The notes: generated by a model not told the origin, from the sequence alone. DNA of 32,478 nucleotides from an uncultured Oscillospiraceae bacterium (GCA_934675115.1 CAKUPH010000016.1:1-32478); one strand, 5' to 3'. Shown: positions 7,512 to 17,216, numbered from the stretch's first letter. Numbers and translations are program-made.

Positions 7512-9458
7512 GTGAGAGAAAATCGTTATCCCCATGTGTTTCAGCCGCTGACCGTCCGCGGCGTGACCCTGAAAAACCGACTCCAGTACGCCCCTACCGT
7601 GGTGCTCAAGTGCACGCCGGACGGGCAGGTGGGGCAGGAGATGCTGGACTTTATGGCGTGGCAGGCGTCTACCGGCGCGGCCTACATCACCGTCGGTGAT
7701 ACGCCGGTGACCCATGACGAAAATTCCGCGTGGCTGTGTGAGATGAATGTCAACTCCGACGACTGCATCCACGGGATGCACGCGCTGGTGGAGACGGCCC
7801 GGAACAACGGCGCGGAGCTGTCGGTGGAGCTGGCCTACGCCGGGCGGGGCAACCGTCCCAATGCCGACGGCAGCCCCACGGCGGTGGTGTCCGCCGAGCG
7901 GCCGGTGTCCCCGGAGTTGAACAACCTGCGCACCATGGACCGCAATGACATGGATTACATGCGGGACCGCTATGTGGACTGCGCCGTACGCTGCCAGAAG
8001 GCGGGCTTCCGGATCATCATGCTCCACTGCGCCCACAACAATTTCCTCGCTCAGTGGCTGTCCCCGGACTCCAACGTCCGCACCGATGAGTACGGCGGAA
8101 CGCCGGAGAACCGCCGCCGCTACCCGCTGGAGGTGCTTAAAGCCGTCCGTGACGCAGTTGGGCCGAATATGGTCATCGAAATGCGTGTGTGCGCCACCGA
8201 GGACACCCCCGGCGGACTGGAGCTGGAGGAGTCGCTGGACTTCATGGAAGCCGCGCAGGAGTATGTGGACATCATCCATGTGTCCCGAGGCAACGTCTTC
8301 ACGCTGGCGGGAACGTACACCATCCCCACCTACTTCAAGGGCCGTCAGTTGAACGTAGCCTTTGCCGCCGAGGCAAAGAAGCGGCTCCACGTCCCGGTGT
8401 GCGTGGTGGGCAACATCACTTCGCTGGAGGAGGCGGAAGAGATCATCGCCTCCGGCAAGGCCGACATCGTGGCCATGGCCAAATCCTACATGGCGGACGG
8501 CGATCTGGTGCGCAAATCCCTGAACGGCTGCGCCGATCAGGTGCGCCCCTGCACCCGCTGCGACCTGTGCGGCAACGCCAACACCTATGGCACGTCCATG
8601 CGCTGCGCCATCAACCCCCGGCTGGGCGAAACGGGGGAGATCGAGCCCGCGCCGGTGAAGAAAAAGGTTATGGTCATCGGCGGCGGCCCTGGCGGCATGA
8701 TGGCCGCCCAGACGCTGGTCGCCCGGGGCCACGACGTAACCTTATACGAGAAGCAGGACAAGCTGGGCGGCCTGCTCAACGACGCTACCCAACTGCCCTT
8801 CAAGGGTTATATGCGCAACTATCTGGCGTGGGACATCAGAACGACCATGGCCTGCGGCGCAAAGATCTGCCTGAACACCGAGGTCACCGAGGATCTGGTA
8901 GCGCGGGAAAACCCGGACGCCGTCATCGTGGCCACCGGCTCCAACTACCTCAAGCCGCCCATCCCCGGCATGGATCACCCCACGGTCAAGGCAGTCCGGG
9001 ACGTGGACGGGAAGACTGTGGACGTGGGCGGTACCGTGGTGGTGTGCGGCGCGGGCCTGTCCGGCGTGGAGTGTGCGCTGGCGCTGGCACAGGAGGGCAA
9101 GCAGGTCACCGTTATCGACATGATCCCGGCGGAGGATTTCTGCGCCACCATGCCCATCTTCAACAAGGCCGACCTCTTTGACCAGCTGGAAAAGGGCGGA
9201 GTCAAGCTCGTCGGCGGCGTGAAGATCAAAGCCTTTACAGATACTGGGGTAGAAGCTGTTGACGCGGACGGAAATTATGTTCTCTTCCCTGCGGATGCCT
9301 ACGTGAACGCGCTGGGCGTCACACCGGAGAACAAGCTGGGCTTCGCGCTGATGCAGAAGTACGGCACCGACATTTACATGATCGGCGACTGCGCCGGTAA
9401 GGGCCGCAACTACATGGATGCCAATCAGGAAGGCTACCACGCGGCTATGCGGATCTGA
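7512..9458 (+). CDS. Old Yellow Enzyme-type NADH:flavin oxidoreductase with Fe-S cluster (2,4-dienoyl-CoA reductase/BaiCD-like)
   Basis: A 648-residue three-part enoate reductase. The N-terminal FMN TIM barrel (about 1-340) carries H172 and H175 in the active-site segment HCAHNNFLAQWLSP. A [4Fe-4S] motif follows (C347, C350, C353, C365), then an FAD/NAD domain with GGGPGG (390-395) and a second dinucleotide motif GAGLSG (513-518). The family reduces activated C=C bonds: dienoyl-CoA, bile-acid intermediates (BaiCD/BaiH), isoflavones, trimethylamine. GTG 7512 is chosen with GAGGAAGG upstream. Clustered with two SDRs under a LysR regulator, it probably reduces an enone made or used by those SDRs. 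The exact substrate cannot be assigned. A strong terminator follows. Confidence 0.93.
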   Translation: MRENRYPHVFQPLTVRGVTLKNRLQYAPTVVLKCTPDGQVGQEMLDFMAWQASTGAAYITVGDTPVTHDENSAWLCEMNVNSDDCIHGMHALVETARNNGAELSVELAYAGRGNRPNADGSPTAVVSAERPVSPELNNLRTMDRNDMDYMRDRYVDCAVRCQKAGFRIIMLHCAHNNFLAQWLSPDSNVRTDEYGGTPENRRRYPLEVLKAVRDAVGPNMVIEMRVCATEDTPGGLELEESLDFMEAAQEYVDIIHVSRGNVFTLAGTYTIPTYFKGRQLNVAFAAEAKKRLHVPVCVVGNITSLEEAEEIIASGKADIVAMAKSYMADGDLVRKSLNGCADQVRPCTRCDLCGNANTYGTSMRCAINPRLGETGEIEPAPVKKKVMVIGGGPGGMMAAQTLVARGHDVTLYEKQDKLGGLLNDATQLPFKGYMRNYLAWDIRTTMACGAKICLNTEVTEDLVARENPDAVIVATGSNYLKPPIPGMDHPTVKAVRDVDGKTVDVGGTVVVCGAGLSGVECALALAQEGKQVTVIDMIPAEDFCATMPIFNKADLFDQLEKGGVKLVGGVKIKAFTDTGVEAVDADGNYVLFPADAYVNALGVTPENKLGFALMQKYGTDIYMIGDCAGKGRNYMDANQEGYHAAMRI

Positions 9459-9465
9459 TCAAAAA

Positions 9466-9504
9466 GCAAAAGGAAAGCGGGCATTTCGCCCGCTTTCCTT
9501 TTGC
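9466..9504. terminator. Strong bidirectional terminator
   Basis: A 17-bp perfect stem (9466-9482 with 9488-9504, core AAAGGAAAGCGGGC) around an ATTTC loop, with A/T-rich flanks on both sides. It serves the plus-strand flavoenzyme operon and the minus-strand Crp/Fnr gene, which converge here. Confidence 0.93.
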
Positions 9505-9506
9505 CT

Positions 9507-10118
9507 TTACACTTCGCTTTCCATCAGTTTTCTAAGTCCATCCCGGTCAAGGAGGGCGACGGAACGGTAGCCAAGTTCCACCAGTTCTTCCCGGGAAAGC
9601 TCCCCCAGCACCCGGCTCACCGTCACCCGGGTAACGCCCACAGCCTGCCCGATCTCCTCATGGGTGCAGGAAATGGGGGAGCCATCCCGTTCCGCTGGGT
9701 AGGACAGCAGGTAACGGACTATCCGCTGCCGGGCAGGGAGGGCGGAGCTGTCCACGTGGCCGGACAGCATCCGAACCGTCCGGGCCAGATATTGCAGCAT
9801 TGGCATGGCAAGCTCCGGGTGGCGGCTGAACAGGCCATTGAGTTGCTCCCGGTCCACTGTATACACCACACAGGGAGTGACGGCCATGGCGGAGGTCACC
9901 CGCGGGCATTCGTCGAAAAATGACGCCTCGCCCATGAGGTCGCCGGGTCGGTGAATGGTGAGCACCCGCTCCTCGCCGGACTGGGTGCTGATGAAGCTCC
10001 GGGCCGTGCCGGAGGAGAGATAGTAGATGTATTCCGGGTACGTTCCCTGCAAATAGATGAACTGCCCGGCGGTATAGCGGCGGGGCTGACGGCCCTCAGC
10101 CAGTACGCTCCAATCCAA
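9507..10118 (-). CDS. Crp/Fnr-family transcriptional regulator
   Basis: A 203-residue regulator. The N-terminal cyclic-nucleotide-binding-like beta-roll (about 10-120, with [10 protein letters not shown]) is followed by a C-terminal helix-turn-helix ([21 protein letters not shown]). There is no cysteine set at the N-terminus of the sort that binds an Fe-S cluster in Fnr, so oxygen sensing by that route is unlikely. The start is TTG (10118): GGGGAGG lies eight bases upstream and an in-frame TGA stands two codons before it, which rules out a longer protein. It diverges from leuC; the 120-base region between holds a Crp-type palindrome on top of this gene's own promoter. Confidence 0.93.
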   Translation of the reverse strand: MDWSVLAEGRQPRRYTAGQFIYLQGTYPEYIYYLSSGTARSFISTQSGEERVLTIHRPGDLMGEASFFDECPRVTSAMAVTPCVVYTVDREQLNGLFSRHPELAMPMLQYLARTVRMLSGHVDSSALPARQRIVRYLLSYPAERDGSPISCTHEEIGQAVGVTRVTVSRVLGELSREELVELGYRSVALLDRDGLRKLMESEV

Positions 10119-10148
10119 AATTCACGCCTCCCCGCAAAAATTTTCTTA

Positions 10149-10178
10149 ATTGTATCACAGGTTACATTCTTGATGCAA
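10149..10178 (-). promoter_or_regulatory. Promoter of the Crp/Fnr gene with overlapping palindromic operator
   Basis: On the minus strand, TTGCAT (10178-10173), 18 bases, TACAAT (10154-10149). The near-palindrome TGTATC-ACAG-GTTACA (10151-10166) has the Crp/Fnr half-site form TGTAAC with one mismatch and covers the -10 and spacer. This fits autorepression. No clear sigma-A promoter for leuC could be read on the plus strand, so how leuC is started is open. Confidence 0.6.
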
Positions 10179-10238
10179 GACTTCTGTCATACTTGGCTCA
10201 TCAAAAGCGACAACATGGAATATGAGGAGGAATCATCC

Positions 10239-11498
10239 ATGGGAATGACTATGACCCAGAAAATTCTGGCGCGGTCCGCGGGACTGGATCACGTCTCCGC
10301 CGGACAGCTCATTGAGGGTCGGCTGGATCTGGTGCTGGGCAATGACATCACCACGCCGGTGGCCATTACGGAGTTCAACAAGGCCGGGCTGTCCTCTGTG
10401 TTCGATAAGGACCGGATCGCTATCGTGCTGGACCACTCCACCCCCTGTAAGGACATCAAGTCCGCGCAGCTGTGCGCGGTGTGCCGCGACTTCGCGAAGC
10501 ACTACCACATCACCCACTTCTACGACGTGGGCCAGATGGGCGTGGAGCACGCCCTCATCCCGGAGAAGGGCCTTGCCGCCCCCGGCGAGGTCATCATCGG
10601 TGCCGACTCCCATACCTGCACTTACGGCGCGCTGGGCGCCTTCTCCACCGGTGTCGGTTCCACCGATATGGCGGCGGGCATGGCCACCGGCCTTGCGTGG
10701 TTCAAGGTGCCCCAGGCCATCAAGGTCAATCTGGTGGGCAAGCTGGGCAAATTCGTCAGCGGAAAGGATCTGGTGCTCCACCTCATCGGCATGATTGGGG
10801 TGGACGGCGCGCTGTACCAGTCGCTGGAGTTCACCGGGGAGGGCGTCGCGTCCCTTGAGATGGACGACCGCTTCACCATCTGCAACATGGCCATCGAGGC
10901 CGGCGCCAAGAATGGCATCTTCCCCGTGGATGACAAGACCATCGCCTATCTGAAGGGCCGGGTGGACCGTGAGTACACGGCCTTTACCGCGGACGACGAC
11001 GCGCAGTACGCGCGGGAGATCACCATCGACCTGTCTGCCCTCCGCCCCACGGTGGCACTGCCCCATCTGCCCTCCAACACCAAGACGGTGGACGAGGTGG
11101 CGGGCAAGCCCATCCAACAGGTGGTCATCGGCTCCTGCACCAACGGCCGCCTGAAGGATCTGCGGGAGGCCGCCGCCATTCTCCGGGGCAAAAAGGTGGC
11201 CGACGGCGTGCGCTGCATCGTCATCCCCGCCACCCAGCAGATCTATCTGGACGCCATGAACGAGGGCCTGATCGCCGACTTCATCAACGCCGGCGCGGCG
11301 GTGTCCACCCCCACCTGCGGCCCCTGTCTCGGCGGTCACATGGGCGTTCTGAGCGACAACGAGTGGGCCATCTCCACCACCAACCGCAACTTCGTGGGCC
11401 GCATGGGCCCCACAAGCTCCATGATCATTCTGGCAAGCCCCGCCGTGGCGGCGGCTTCCGCCATCACCGGCGTCGTCACTGACCCGGCCGCTGTCTGA
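10239..11498 (+). CDS. leuC: 3-isopropylmalate dehydratase large subunit
   Basis: A 419-residue aconitase-superfamily subunit that, with LeuD, interconverts 2- and 3-isopropylmalate in leucine synthesis. The [4Fe-4S] ligands are C300 (GSCTNGR) and C360/C363 ([10 protein letters not shown]). The short length places it in the archaeal-like/HACN-type group common in Clostridia, rather than the 465-residue enterobacterial type. I chose ATG 10239 because GAGGAGG is eight bases upstream; the open frame extends further back without a ribosome binding site. It forms an operon with leuD and leuB. Related enzymes act on homoaconitate or citraconate, but the LeuB neighbour supports isopropylmalate. Confidence 0.95.
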   Translation: MGMTMTQKILARSAGLDHVSAGQLIEGRLDLVLGNDITTPVAITEFNKAGLSSVFDKDRIAIVLDHSTPCKDIKSAQLCAVCRDFAKHYHITHFYDVGQMGVEHALIPEKGLAAPGEVIIGADSHTCTYGALGAFSTGVGSTDMAAGMATGLAWFKVPQAIKVNLVGKLGKFVSGKDLVLHLIGMIGVDGALYQSLEFTGEGVASLEMDDRFTICNMAIEAGAKNGIFPVDDKTIAYLKGRVDREYTAFTADDDAQYAREITIDLSALRPTVALPHLPSNTKTVDEVAGKPIQQVVIGSCTNGRLKDLREAAAILRGKKVADGVRCIVIPATQQIYLDAMNEGLIADFINAGAAVSTPTCGPCLGGHMGVLSDNEWAISTTNRNFVGRMGPTSSMIILASPAVAAASAITGVVTDPAAV

Positions 11499-11511
11499 GG
11501 AGGGTTATGCA

Positions 11512-11993
11512 ATGAAGGTCTATAAATACGGCGACAACGTGGATACCGACGTTATCATTCCCGCCCGGTATCTGAACGCCCCCGACGAGAAATCTCTGGC
11601 GTCCCACTGCATGGAGGACATCGATGCCGGGTTCGCCGGCTCTGTGGAGTCGGGCGACATCGTGGTGGGCGGCAGCAACTTCGGCTGCGGCTCCTCCCGG
11701 GAGCACGCGCCTCTGGCCATCAAGGCCTGCGGCGTCAAGTGCGTCATCGCCAAGAGCTTTGCCCGCATTTTCTACCGCAACGCAATCAACATCGGCTTCC
11801 CCATCATGGAGTGTCCCGAAGCCGTGGACGGCATCTCCGCCGGGGATCAGGTGTCCGTGGACTTCAATACCGGCGTCATCGTCAACGAGACCACCGGGCA
11901 GACGTTTCAGGCCGCGCCCTTCCCGGAGTTTGTCAACGGCATCATCGAAAACGGCGGCCTGCTGAAGAGCCTGAAAGCGAGAGGGATTGCGAA

Positions 11994-11997
<4 letters not shown>
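11512..11997 (+). CDS. leuD: 3-isopropylmalate dehydratase small subunit
   Basis: A 161-residue swivel-domain subunit that pairs with LeuC. It has the conserved [14 protein letters not shown] segment and the ARYLN stretch of the substrate-recognition loop. GAGGAGGG overlaps the leuC stop and sits eight bases before the ATG. Its stop overlaps the leuB start by ATGA, so the three proteins are probably translated in a coupled way. Length is normal for the short LeuD type. Confidence 0.95.
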
Positions 11998-13070
<1,073 letters not shown>

Positions 13071-13081
13071 ATCTAAACCCC

Positions 13082-13118
13082 AAAACCTCCGCGGAGCATT
13101 TCTGTGGAGGTTTTTCTT
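13082..13118 (+). terminator. Intrinsic terminator after leuB
   Basis: AAAACCTCC (13082-13090) and GGAGGTTTT (13106-13114) form the stem and a T-rich run follows. The T-run leads directly into the -35 of the coaX promoter. Confidence 0.8.
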
Positions 13119-13146
13119 TACAAGAAGCGCATCGGCAGAGTATAAT
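13117..13146 (+). promoter_or_regulatory. Sigma-A promoter of coaX
   Basis: TTTACA (13117-13122), 18 bases, TATAAT (13141-13146). It lies 33 bases upstream of the start codon. Confidence 0.8.
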
Positions 13147-13178
13147 AAATCAAATAATCGGAAAGGGGCGGCATAACA

Positions 13179-13964
13179 ATGATCCTGGCCATCGACATTG
13201 GAAATACCAGCACCACCATCGGACTGTTTGACGAAAAAGGCAGGCTGGAATTTCTGTCCGAGCTGGAAACAGACAAGAAAAAAACGCAGGATCAGTGCTG
13301 CATTGACCTTCTGGGCGTGTTTCAGCTTTATCTGGCCGACATCGGCGCGGTAAAGGGCACGATCTTATCCAGCGTGGTACCGCCAATCACAGAAAACATG
13401 GCCGCAGCCATTGCCCGGCTCACAGGGCGGCGGCCGCTGGTCGTCGGCCCGGGGCTGAAAACCGGAATGAACATCAAGGCCGACGTCCACAACCAGCTGG
13501 GCAGCGACATCGTGGCGTCCTCGGTGGCCGCGGTGTCCAAGTATCCCTCGCCCATTATCGTGATCAATCTGGGCACAGCCATGACGTTTTCCTATCTGAG
13601 CAGCAACTCCTACGAGGGCTGTGCCATCGCGCCCGGAATCCGGTTGGCGCTGGAGGCGCTGTCTGAACGGGCGGCCCAGCTGCCCCATATTTCACTGGAA
13701 GGGCCGGTAAATCCGCTGGGCCGGAACACCGTGGACGCCATGCGGGCCGGAGTCATTCTCGGCAGCGCCGGGACGGTAGACGCCATGATCGAACGGATGG
13801 AGGAAGCCGCCGGCGCGGCGGCCCAGACCATCGTGGCCACCGGCTATGGTTCAGCTCAGCTACTGCGCCACTGCCGCCATGAGATCCGGCTGGATCACAA
13901 CCTGCTCATGGATGGCCTGTTCCTGCTCTACCAGAAAAATACTGCCACGAATCGGAAAAAATGA
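13179..13964 (+). CDS. coaX: Type III pantothenate kinase
   Basis: A 261-residue kinase of the ASKHA fold that phosphorylates pantothenate, the first step of coenzyme A synthesis. The N-terminal phosphate-binding motif is DIGNTST; LGTAMTFSYL and the later EGCAIAPG correspond to the family's other nucleotide and substrate motifs. The family's usual GADR segment reads GSDIVASS here: the catalytic Asp is kept, but Arg is replaced by Ile. CoaX is not feedback-inhibited by CoA in known members. AAAGGGG precedes the ATG. The gene stands alone between a promoter and a terminator. Confidence 0.93.
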   Translation: MILAIDIGNTSTTIGLFDEKGRLEFLSELETDKKKTQDQCCIDLLGVFQLYLADIGAVKGTILSSVVPPITENMAAAIARLTGRRPLVVGPGLKTGMNIKADVHNQLGSDIVASSVAAVSKYPSPIIVINLGTAMTFSYLSSNSYEGCAIAPGIRLALEALSERAAQLPHISLEGPVNPLGRNTVDAMRAGVILGSAGTVDAMIERMEEAAGAAAQTIVATGYGSAQLLRHCRHEIRLDHNLLMDGLFLLYQKNTATNRKK

Positions 13965-13968
13965 GACA

Positions 13969-14004
13969 AGACGCCTGCCTTTTCTGAAAGGCAGGCGTCT
14001 TTTT
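13969..14004 (+). terminator. Intrinsic terminator after coaX
   Basis: AGACGCCTGCCTTT (13969-13982) pairs perfectly with AAAGGCAGGCGTCT (13987-14000) around a TCTG loop, followed by TTTT. Confidence 0.95.
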
Positions 14005-14076
14005 GCCCGAAAAACCCCGTTTTTGCAATTTTAGCTTGTCATAAATGCAAAAATATCAAAATCCGCCGTCTTGCAC

Positions 14077-14105
14077 TTGCATTTTTGCAAGTCGATGGAT
14101 ATAAT
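14077..14105 (+). promoter_or_regulatory. Sigma-A promoter of the aminotransferase gene
   Basis: TTGCAT (14077-14082), 17 bases, TATAAT (14100-14105). A palindrome CTTGCA-TTTT-TGCAAG (14076-14091) covers the -35, and TGCAAAAAT-type words recur upstream, so an operator is possible here. Confidence 0.75.
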
Positions 14106-14155
14106 ATGGCAGAAGAATGTTTATTGTTTGACTGATTGATCTGGAGGGAACCGTT

Positions 14156-15343
14156 GTGAAAGAACTGTCAAAACTGGCTCAAAATGTTCAGGCATCCACC
14201 ACGCTGGCTATCGACGCCCTTGCCAAGCAGATGAAGGCCGACGGCATCGACGTTGTGGGCTTCGGTGCCGGGGAACCTGATTTCAATACGCCCGAGCATA
14301 TCAAGCAGGCGGCCATCGACGCGATCCATGACGACTTCACCAAATATACTCCGTCCTCCGGCATCCTCCCCCTGAAGGAAGCGGTGTGCAAGCGGATGGA
14401 GGAGGACTGCGGCCTGCATTACGAGCCCTCCCAGGTGGTCGTCGCCAGCGGTGCCAAGCACAATGTGTATATCGCTCTCCGGGCGATGATCGATCCGGGC
14501 GATGAGGTCATTCTCCCGGCTCCGTACTGGGTCAGCTATCTTGAGATGATCAAGATGGTGGGCGCGCAGCCGGTGGTCGTGACCGCAGCCGAGGCCGCGA
14601 ACTTCAAGATGACGGCGGAGCAGTTGGAGGCCGCCATCACCGGCAAGACCAAGTGCATGATCCTCAACAACCCCTCCAACCCCACCGGTATGGTGTATAG
14701 CAGGGAAGAGCTGGAGGCCATCGCCGCCGTGTGCGTCAAGCACGGGATCTACGTCATTGCCGACGAGATCTACTACGGCCTTCTCTATGACGGGGTGCAG
14801 TTCACCTCCTTTCCCAGCCTGAGCGACGAAGTCAAGGATTTGACCATCCTCATCAACGGCGTCTCCAAGTCCTACGCCATGACCGGCTGGCGGGTGGGCT
14901 TTGCCTGCGCCAACAACACCATCGCCAAGGTCATGAGCAACTTCCTGAGCCACTCCACCGGCGCTCCGTCCTCCATTTCCCAGAAGGCAGCCGTTGCAGC
15001 CCTTGATGGTCCTCAGGGTGAGGTCGAGACCATGCGTCAGGCCTTTGAGAAGCGCCGCAACTACATCGTGGACCGCATCAACGCCATCGACGGCGTGAGC
15101 TGCATCAAGCCCGAGGGCGCGTTCTACGTCATGATGAGCATCGAAAAGCTTATTGGCCGCACCCTCCACGGCCAGTTGATCGAAAACTCCGACGACTTCT
15201 GCTCCGCGTTCCTCCAGCACGGCCTTGTGGCCACCGTGCCCGGCTCCGGCTTCGGCGCGCCCAACTATGTGCGCTGGTCCTATGCCACGTCTATGGAGAA
15301 TATCCGGAAGGGCATGGACCGGCTGGAAGACTTTTTAAAGTAA
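14156..15343 (+). CDS. Class I pyridoxal-phosphate aminotransferase (aspartate aminotransferase type)
   Basis: A 395-residue fold-type I transaminase. The cofactor lysine is K238 in NGVSKSYAMTGWR; N175 and D203 in NNPSNPTG and ADEIYYG contact the cofactor; the substrate-carboxylate Arg is in YVRWSYATS near the end. The family transfers the amino group between aspartate and 2-oxoglutarate, though close relatives also use aromatic amino acids or prephenate, so the amino donor is not certain. The start is GTG 14156, eight bases after GGAGG. The gene has its own promoter; no hairpin terminator is seen before the next promoter. Confidence 0.92.
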   Translation: MKELSKLAQNVQASTTLAIDALAKQMKADGIDVVGFGAGEPDFNTPEHIKQAAIDAIHDDFTKYTPSSGILPLKEAVCKRMEEDCGLHYEPSQVVVASGAKHNVYIALRAMIDPGDEVILPAPYWVSYLEMIKMVGAQPVVVTAAEAANFKMTAEQLEAAITGKTKCMILNNPSNPTGMVYSREELEAIAAVCVKHGIYVIADEIYYGLLYDGVQFTSFPSLSDEVKDLTILINGVSKSYAMTGWRVGFACANNTIAKVMSNFLSHSTGAPSSISQKAAVAALDGPQGEVETMRQAFEKRRNYIVDRINAIDGVSCIKPEGAFYVMMSIEKLIGRTLHGQLIENSDDFCSAFLQHGLVATVPGSGFGAPNYVRWSYATSMENIRKGMDRLEDFLK

Positions 15344-15379
15344 TTCCCGAAAATTCGACAGCTTTTTTACCCCGACCTC

Positions 15380-15408
15380 TTGCATTTGATGCCCCGATTG
15401 GGTATACT
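15380..15408 (+). promoter_or_regulatory. Sigma-A promoter of the DUF1858 gene
   Basis: TTGCAT (15380-15385), 17 bases, TATACT (15403-15408), 46 bases upstream of the start codon. Confidence 0.75.
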
Positions 15409-15453
15409 GATTTTGTCTTTGACAATTTTGTTACGGTAAGGAGGTCATTTTCA

Positions 15454-15651
15454 ATGGCTAAGATCACCAAGGATACTGTGATTGGCGATATTCTGGACAT
15501 TGCGCCCAACACCGCGCCCATCTTCCTGTCCATCGGCATGCACTGCCTGGGCTGCCCCTCTTCCCGTGGGGAGACCGTGGAGCAGGCCTGCATGGTCCAC
15601 GGCGTTGACGTCGAGGCACTGCTGGCCGAGCTGAACGCCAACATCGACTGA
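15454..15651 (+). CDS. DUF1858 small CxxC protein
   Basis: A 65-residue protein made of one DUF1858 domain. The fold is known as a small helical domain found alone, at the N-terminus of ScdA/RIC-type iron-cluster repair proteins, and beside hybrid-cluster proteins. C31 and C34 form the family's CLGC motif after GMH. The role is probably redox or metal/Fe-S related, but it has not been settled. TAAGGAGG gives a strong ribosome binding site. It is a single-gene unit with its own promoter and terminator, suggesting a stand-alone, abundant protein. Confidence 0.9.
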   Translation: MAKITKDTVIGDILDIAPNTAPIFLSIGMHCLGCPSSRGETVEQACMVHGVDVEALLAELNANID

Positions 15652-15666
15652 TTTTTCGTCACCCGG

Positions 15667-15699
15667 AAAAGAGCGGCTCAGCCCGCTCTTTTCTTTTTT
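15667..15699 (+). terminator. Intrinsic terminator after the DUF1858 gene
   Basis: AAAAGAGCGG (15667-15676) and CCGCTCTTTT (15683-15692) around a six-base loop, followed by CTTTTTT. The end of the T-run abuts the trmK ribosome binding site, so some read-through may supply trmK. Confidence 0.93.
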
Positions 15700-15709
15700 G
15701 GAGGTCTGT

Positions 15710-16393
15710 ATGGAACTGATTCTGACCCCGCGTCTGGAAACGGTGGCCCGGCTGGTGCCGCCCGGCGTGCGCTTTGCGGACATCGGGACGGATCACGCCT
15801 ATCTGCCGGCAAAGCTCCTGCTGGACGGGACGATCGACCGCGCCATCGCCGCCGACCTGCGGGAGGGGCCGCTGTCCCGGGCGCGTGAGACGGCGAGGCA
15901 GTACGGCGTGGAGGACAAAGTGTCCTTCCGGCTGTGCGACGGTCTGTCCGGTATCGAATGCGACGAAACTGACGCCATCGCCATTGCGGGCATGGGCGGC
16001 GAGACCATCGCCGCCATTCTGGCCGCCGCACCGTGGACAAAAGAACATAAAACGCTGCTGCTCCAGCCCATGACGTCCTTCCACGACCTCCGGGGCTGGC
16101 TCCGGGATAACGGCTATGAGATCCACCGGGAGCACATCGCTCGGGAGGGGAACCGGCTTTACAGCGTCATGGAGGTGCGGGGCGGCGAAATGCCGCCGCT
16201 GACCCCGGCGGAGCTGTGGGCGGGAAAGCAATCGGACGACCCGCTGCGCCCGGCCTATCTCGACCTGATGACGGCAAAAGCATTCCGGGTGCTCAATGGG
16301 CTGAATGCGGCCCAGACCCGGGATGAAGCGCAGATCGTCCGGATGGAGAAAGTGCTGTCCGGGTTGACTGCCATGAGAAAGGAGTATCCCTAA
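15710..16393 (+). CDS. trmK: tRNA (adenine(22)-N1)-methyltransferase TrmK
   Basis: A 227-residue SAM-dependent methyltransferase that methylates A22 of tRNA. It shows the family's opening LTPRLETVARLV, motif I FADIGTDHAYLP, then IAIAGMGGETI and LLLQPM, and a helical C-terminal region. ATG 15710 follows GGAGG by five bases; an in-frame TTG at 15698 would overlap that ribosome binding site. The stop overlaps the start of the next gene (TAATG). The trmK-nif3 pair is conserved in Firmicutes. Confidence 0.94.
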   Translation: MELILTPRLETVARLVPPGVRFADIGTDHAYLPAKLLLDGTIDRAIAADLREGPLSRARETARQYGVEDKVSFRLCDGLSGIECDETDAIAIAGMGGETIAAILAAAPWTKEHKTLLLQPMTSFHDLRGWLRDNGYEIHREHIAREGNRLYSVMEVRGGEMPPLTPAELWAGKQSDDPLRPAYLDLMTAKAFRVLNGLNAAQTRDEAQIVRMEKVLSGLTAMRKEYP

Positions 16394-17184
16394 TGACGAC
16401 AGTGCAGAATATTTTCGATATGCTTCAGGAAAAAGCTCCTTTCGAGCTTCAGCTGGGCTTTGACAACGCCGGTTTTCTGGTGGGGCACCACGACGCGCCG
16501 GTGGAGCGGGTGCTGGTGGCGCTGGACATCACCGAGCAGGTAGCTGCCGAGGCGAAGGCGCTGGGCTGCCAGCTCATTGTCTCCCACCACCCCGTGATCT
16601 GGGGCGGAGCCAAGACCATCACCGACCAGACAGTTATGGGCCGCAAGCTGCTGGCGCTGGTGGAGAATAATCTCGCCGCTATCTGTGCCCACACCAATCT
16701 GGATGCGGTGGCGGACGGCGTCAACGACGCGCTGGCCCGCCGTCTTGGACTTTCGGACATCGGCCAGCTCAAGCAGGACGGCGTGGACGGGCAGGGAAGG
16801 CCCTACGGCATCGGCCGGGTAGGCGTGGTGCAGGAGCAGTCCCTTCAGGATTTTGCCCTGTTCGTCAAGCGTGAACTCGGCGCCAACGGCGTCCGCCTTG
16901 TGGACGGCGGAAAGCCGGTGCATAAAGTGGCCGTAGGCGGCGGAGCCTGCGCCGATATGATGATCGACGCGATGGATCACGGGTGCGACACCTTTGTGAC
17001 CTCCGACGTGAAGTATGACGGCTTTCTCGATGCAAAGGCTGCGGGGATGAACCTCATCGACGCGGGCCACTATCCCACGGAAAATGTGGTCTGTCCCGTG
17101 CTCCGGGACTGGCTCCGGGCCGCGTTCCCGGAGCTGAGCGTCAGCATTTCCGAGGTCCATCACGAGGTATTCACCTATCTCTGA
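16393..17184 (+). CDS. Nif3-like dinuclear metal-centre protein (YqfO family)
   Basis: A 263-residue protein of the Nif3/DUF34 family, which forms hexamers with a two-metal site. Probable ligands are in SHHPVIW, CAHTNLD, and the late IDAGHYPTENV block (His and Glu). It lacks the 100-residue PII-like insert of longer YqfO proteins. The family is often labelled GTP cyclohydrolase I type 2, a function I would not assign here; the true role is unsettled. AAAGGAG lies inside the trmK end and the start overlaps the trmK stop by one base, so the two are translationally coupled. Confidence 0.93.
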   Translation: MTTVQNIFDMLQEKAPFELQLGFDNAGFLVGHHDAPVERVLVALDITEQVAAEAKALGCQLIVSHHPVIWGGAKTITDQTVMGRKLLALVENNLAAICAHTNLDAVADGVNDALARRLGLSDIGQLKQDGVDGQGRPYGIGRVGVVQEQSLQDFALFVKRELGANGVRLVDGGKPVHKVAVGGGACADMMIDAMDHGCDTFVTSDVKYDGFLDAKAAGMNLIDAGHYPTENVVCPVLRDWLRAAFPELSVSISEVHHEVFTYL

Positions 17185-17216
17185 GCCGCCCGGGCGCAGA
17201 AAACCGTGACAACCTC

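Noticed and set aside
5877..8732. A very long open frame (951 codons) on the minus strand across the SDR genes
   Set aside because: It mirrors the third-position GC bias of three well-supported plus-strand genes, is rich in His/Arg/Gly/Ala with no recognisable domain, and has no start signal.
10119..10238. A T-box or leucine leader peptide before leuC
   Set aside because: The gap is only 120 bases, holds no Leu-rich short frame, and shows no terminator hairpin.
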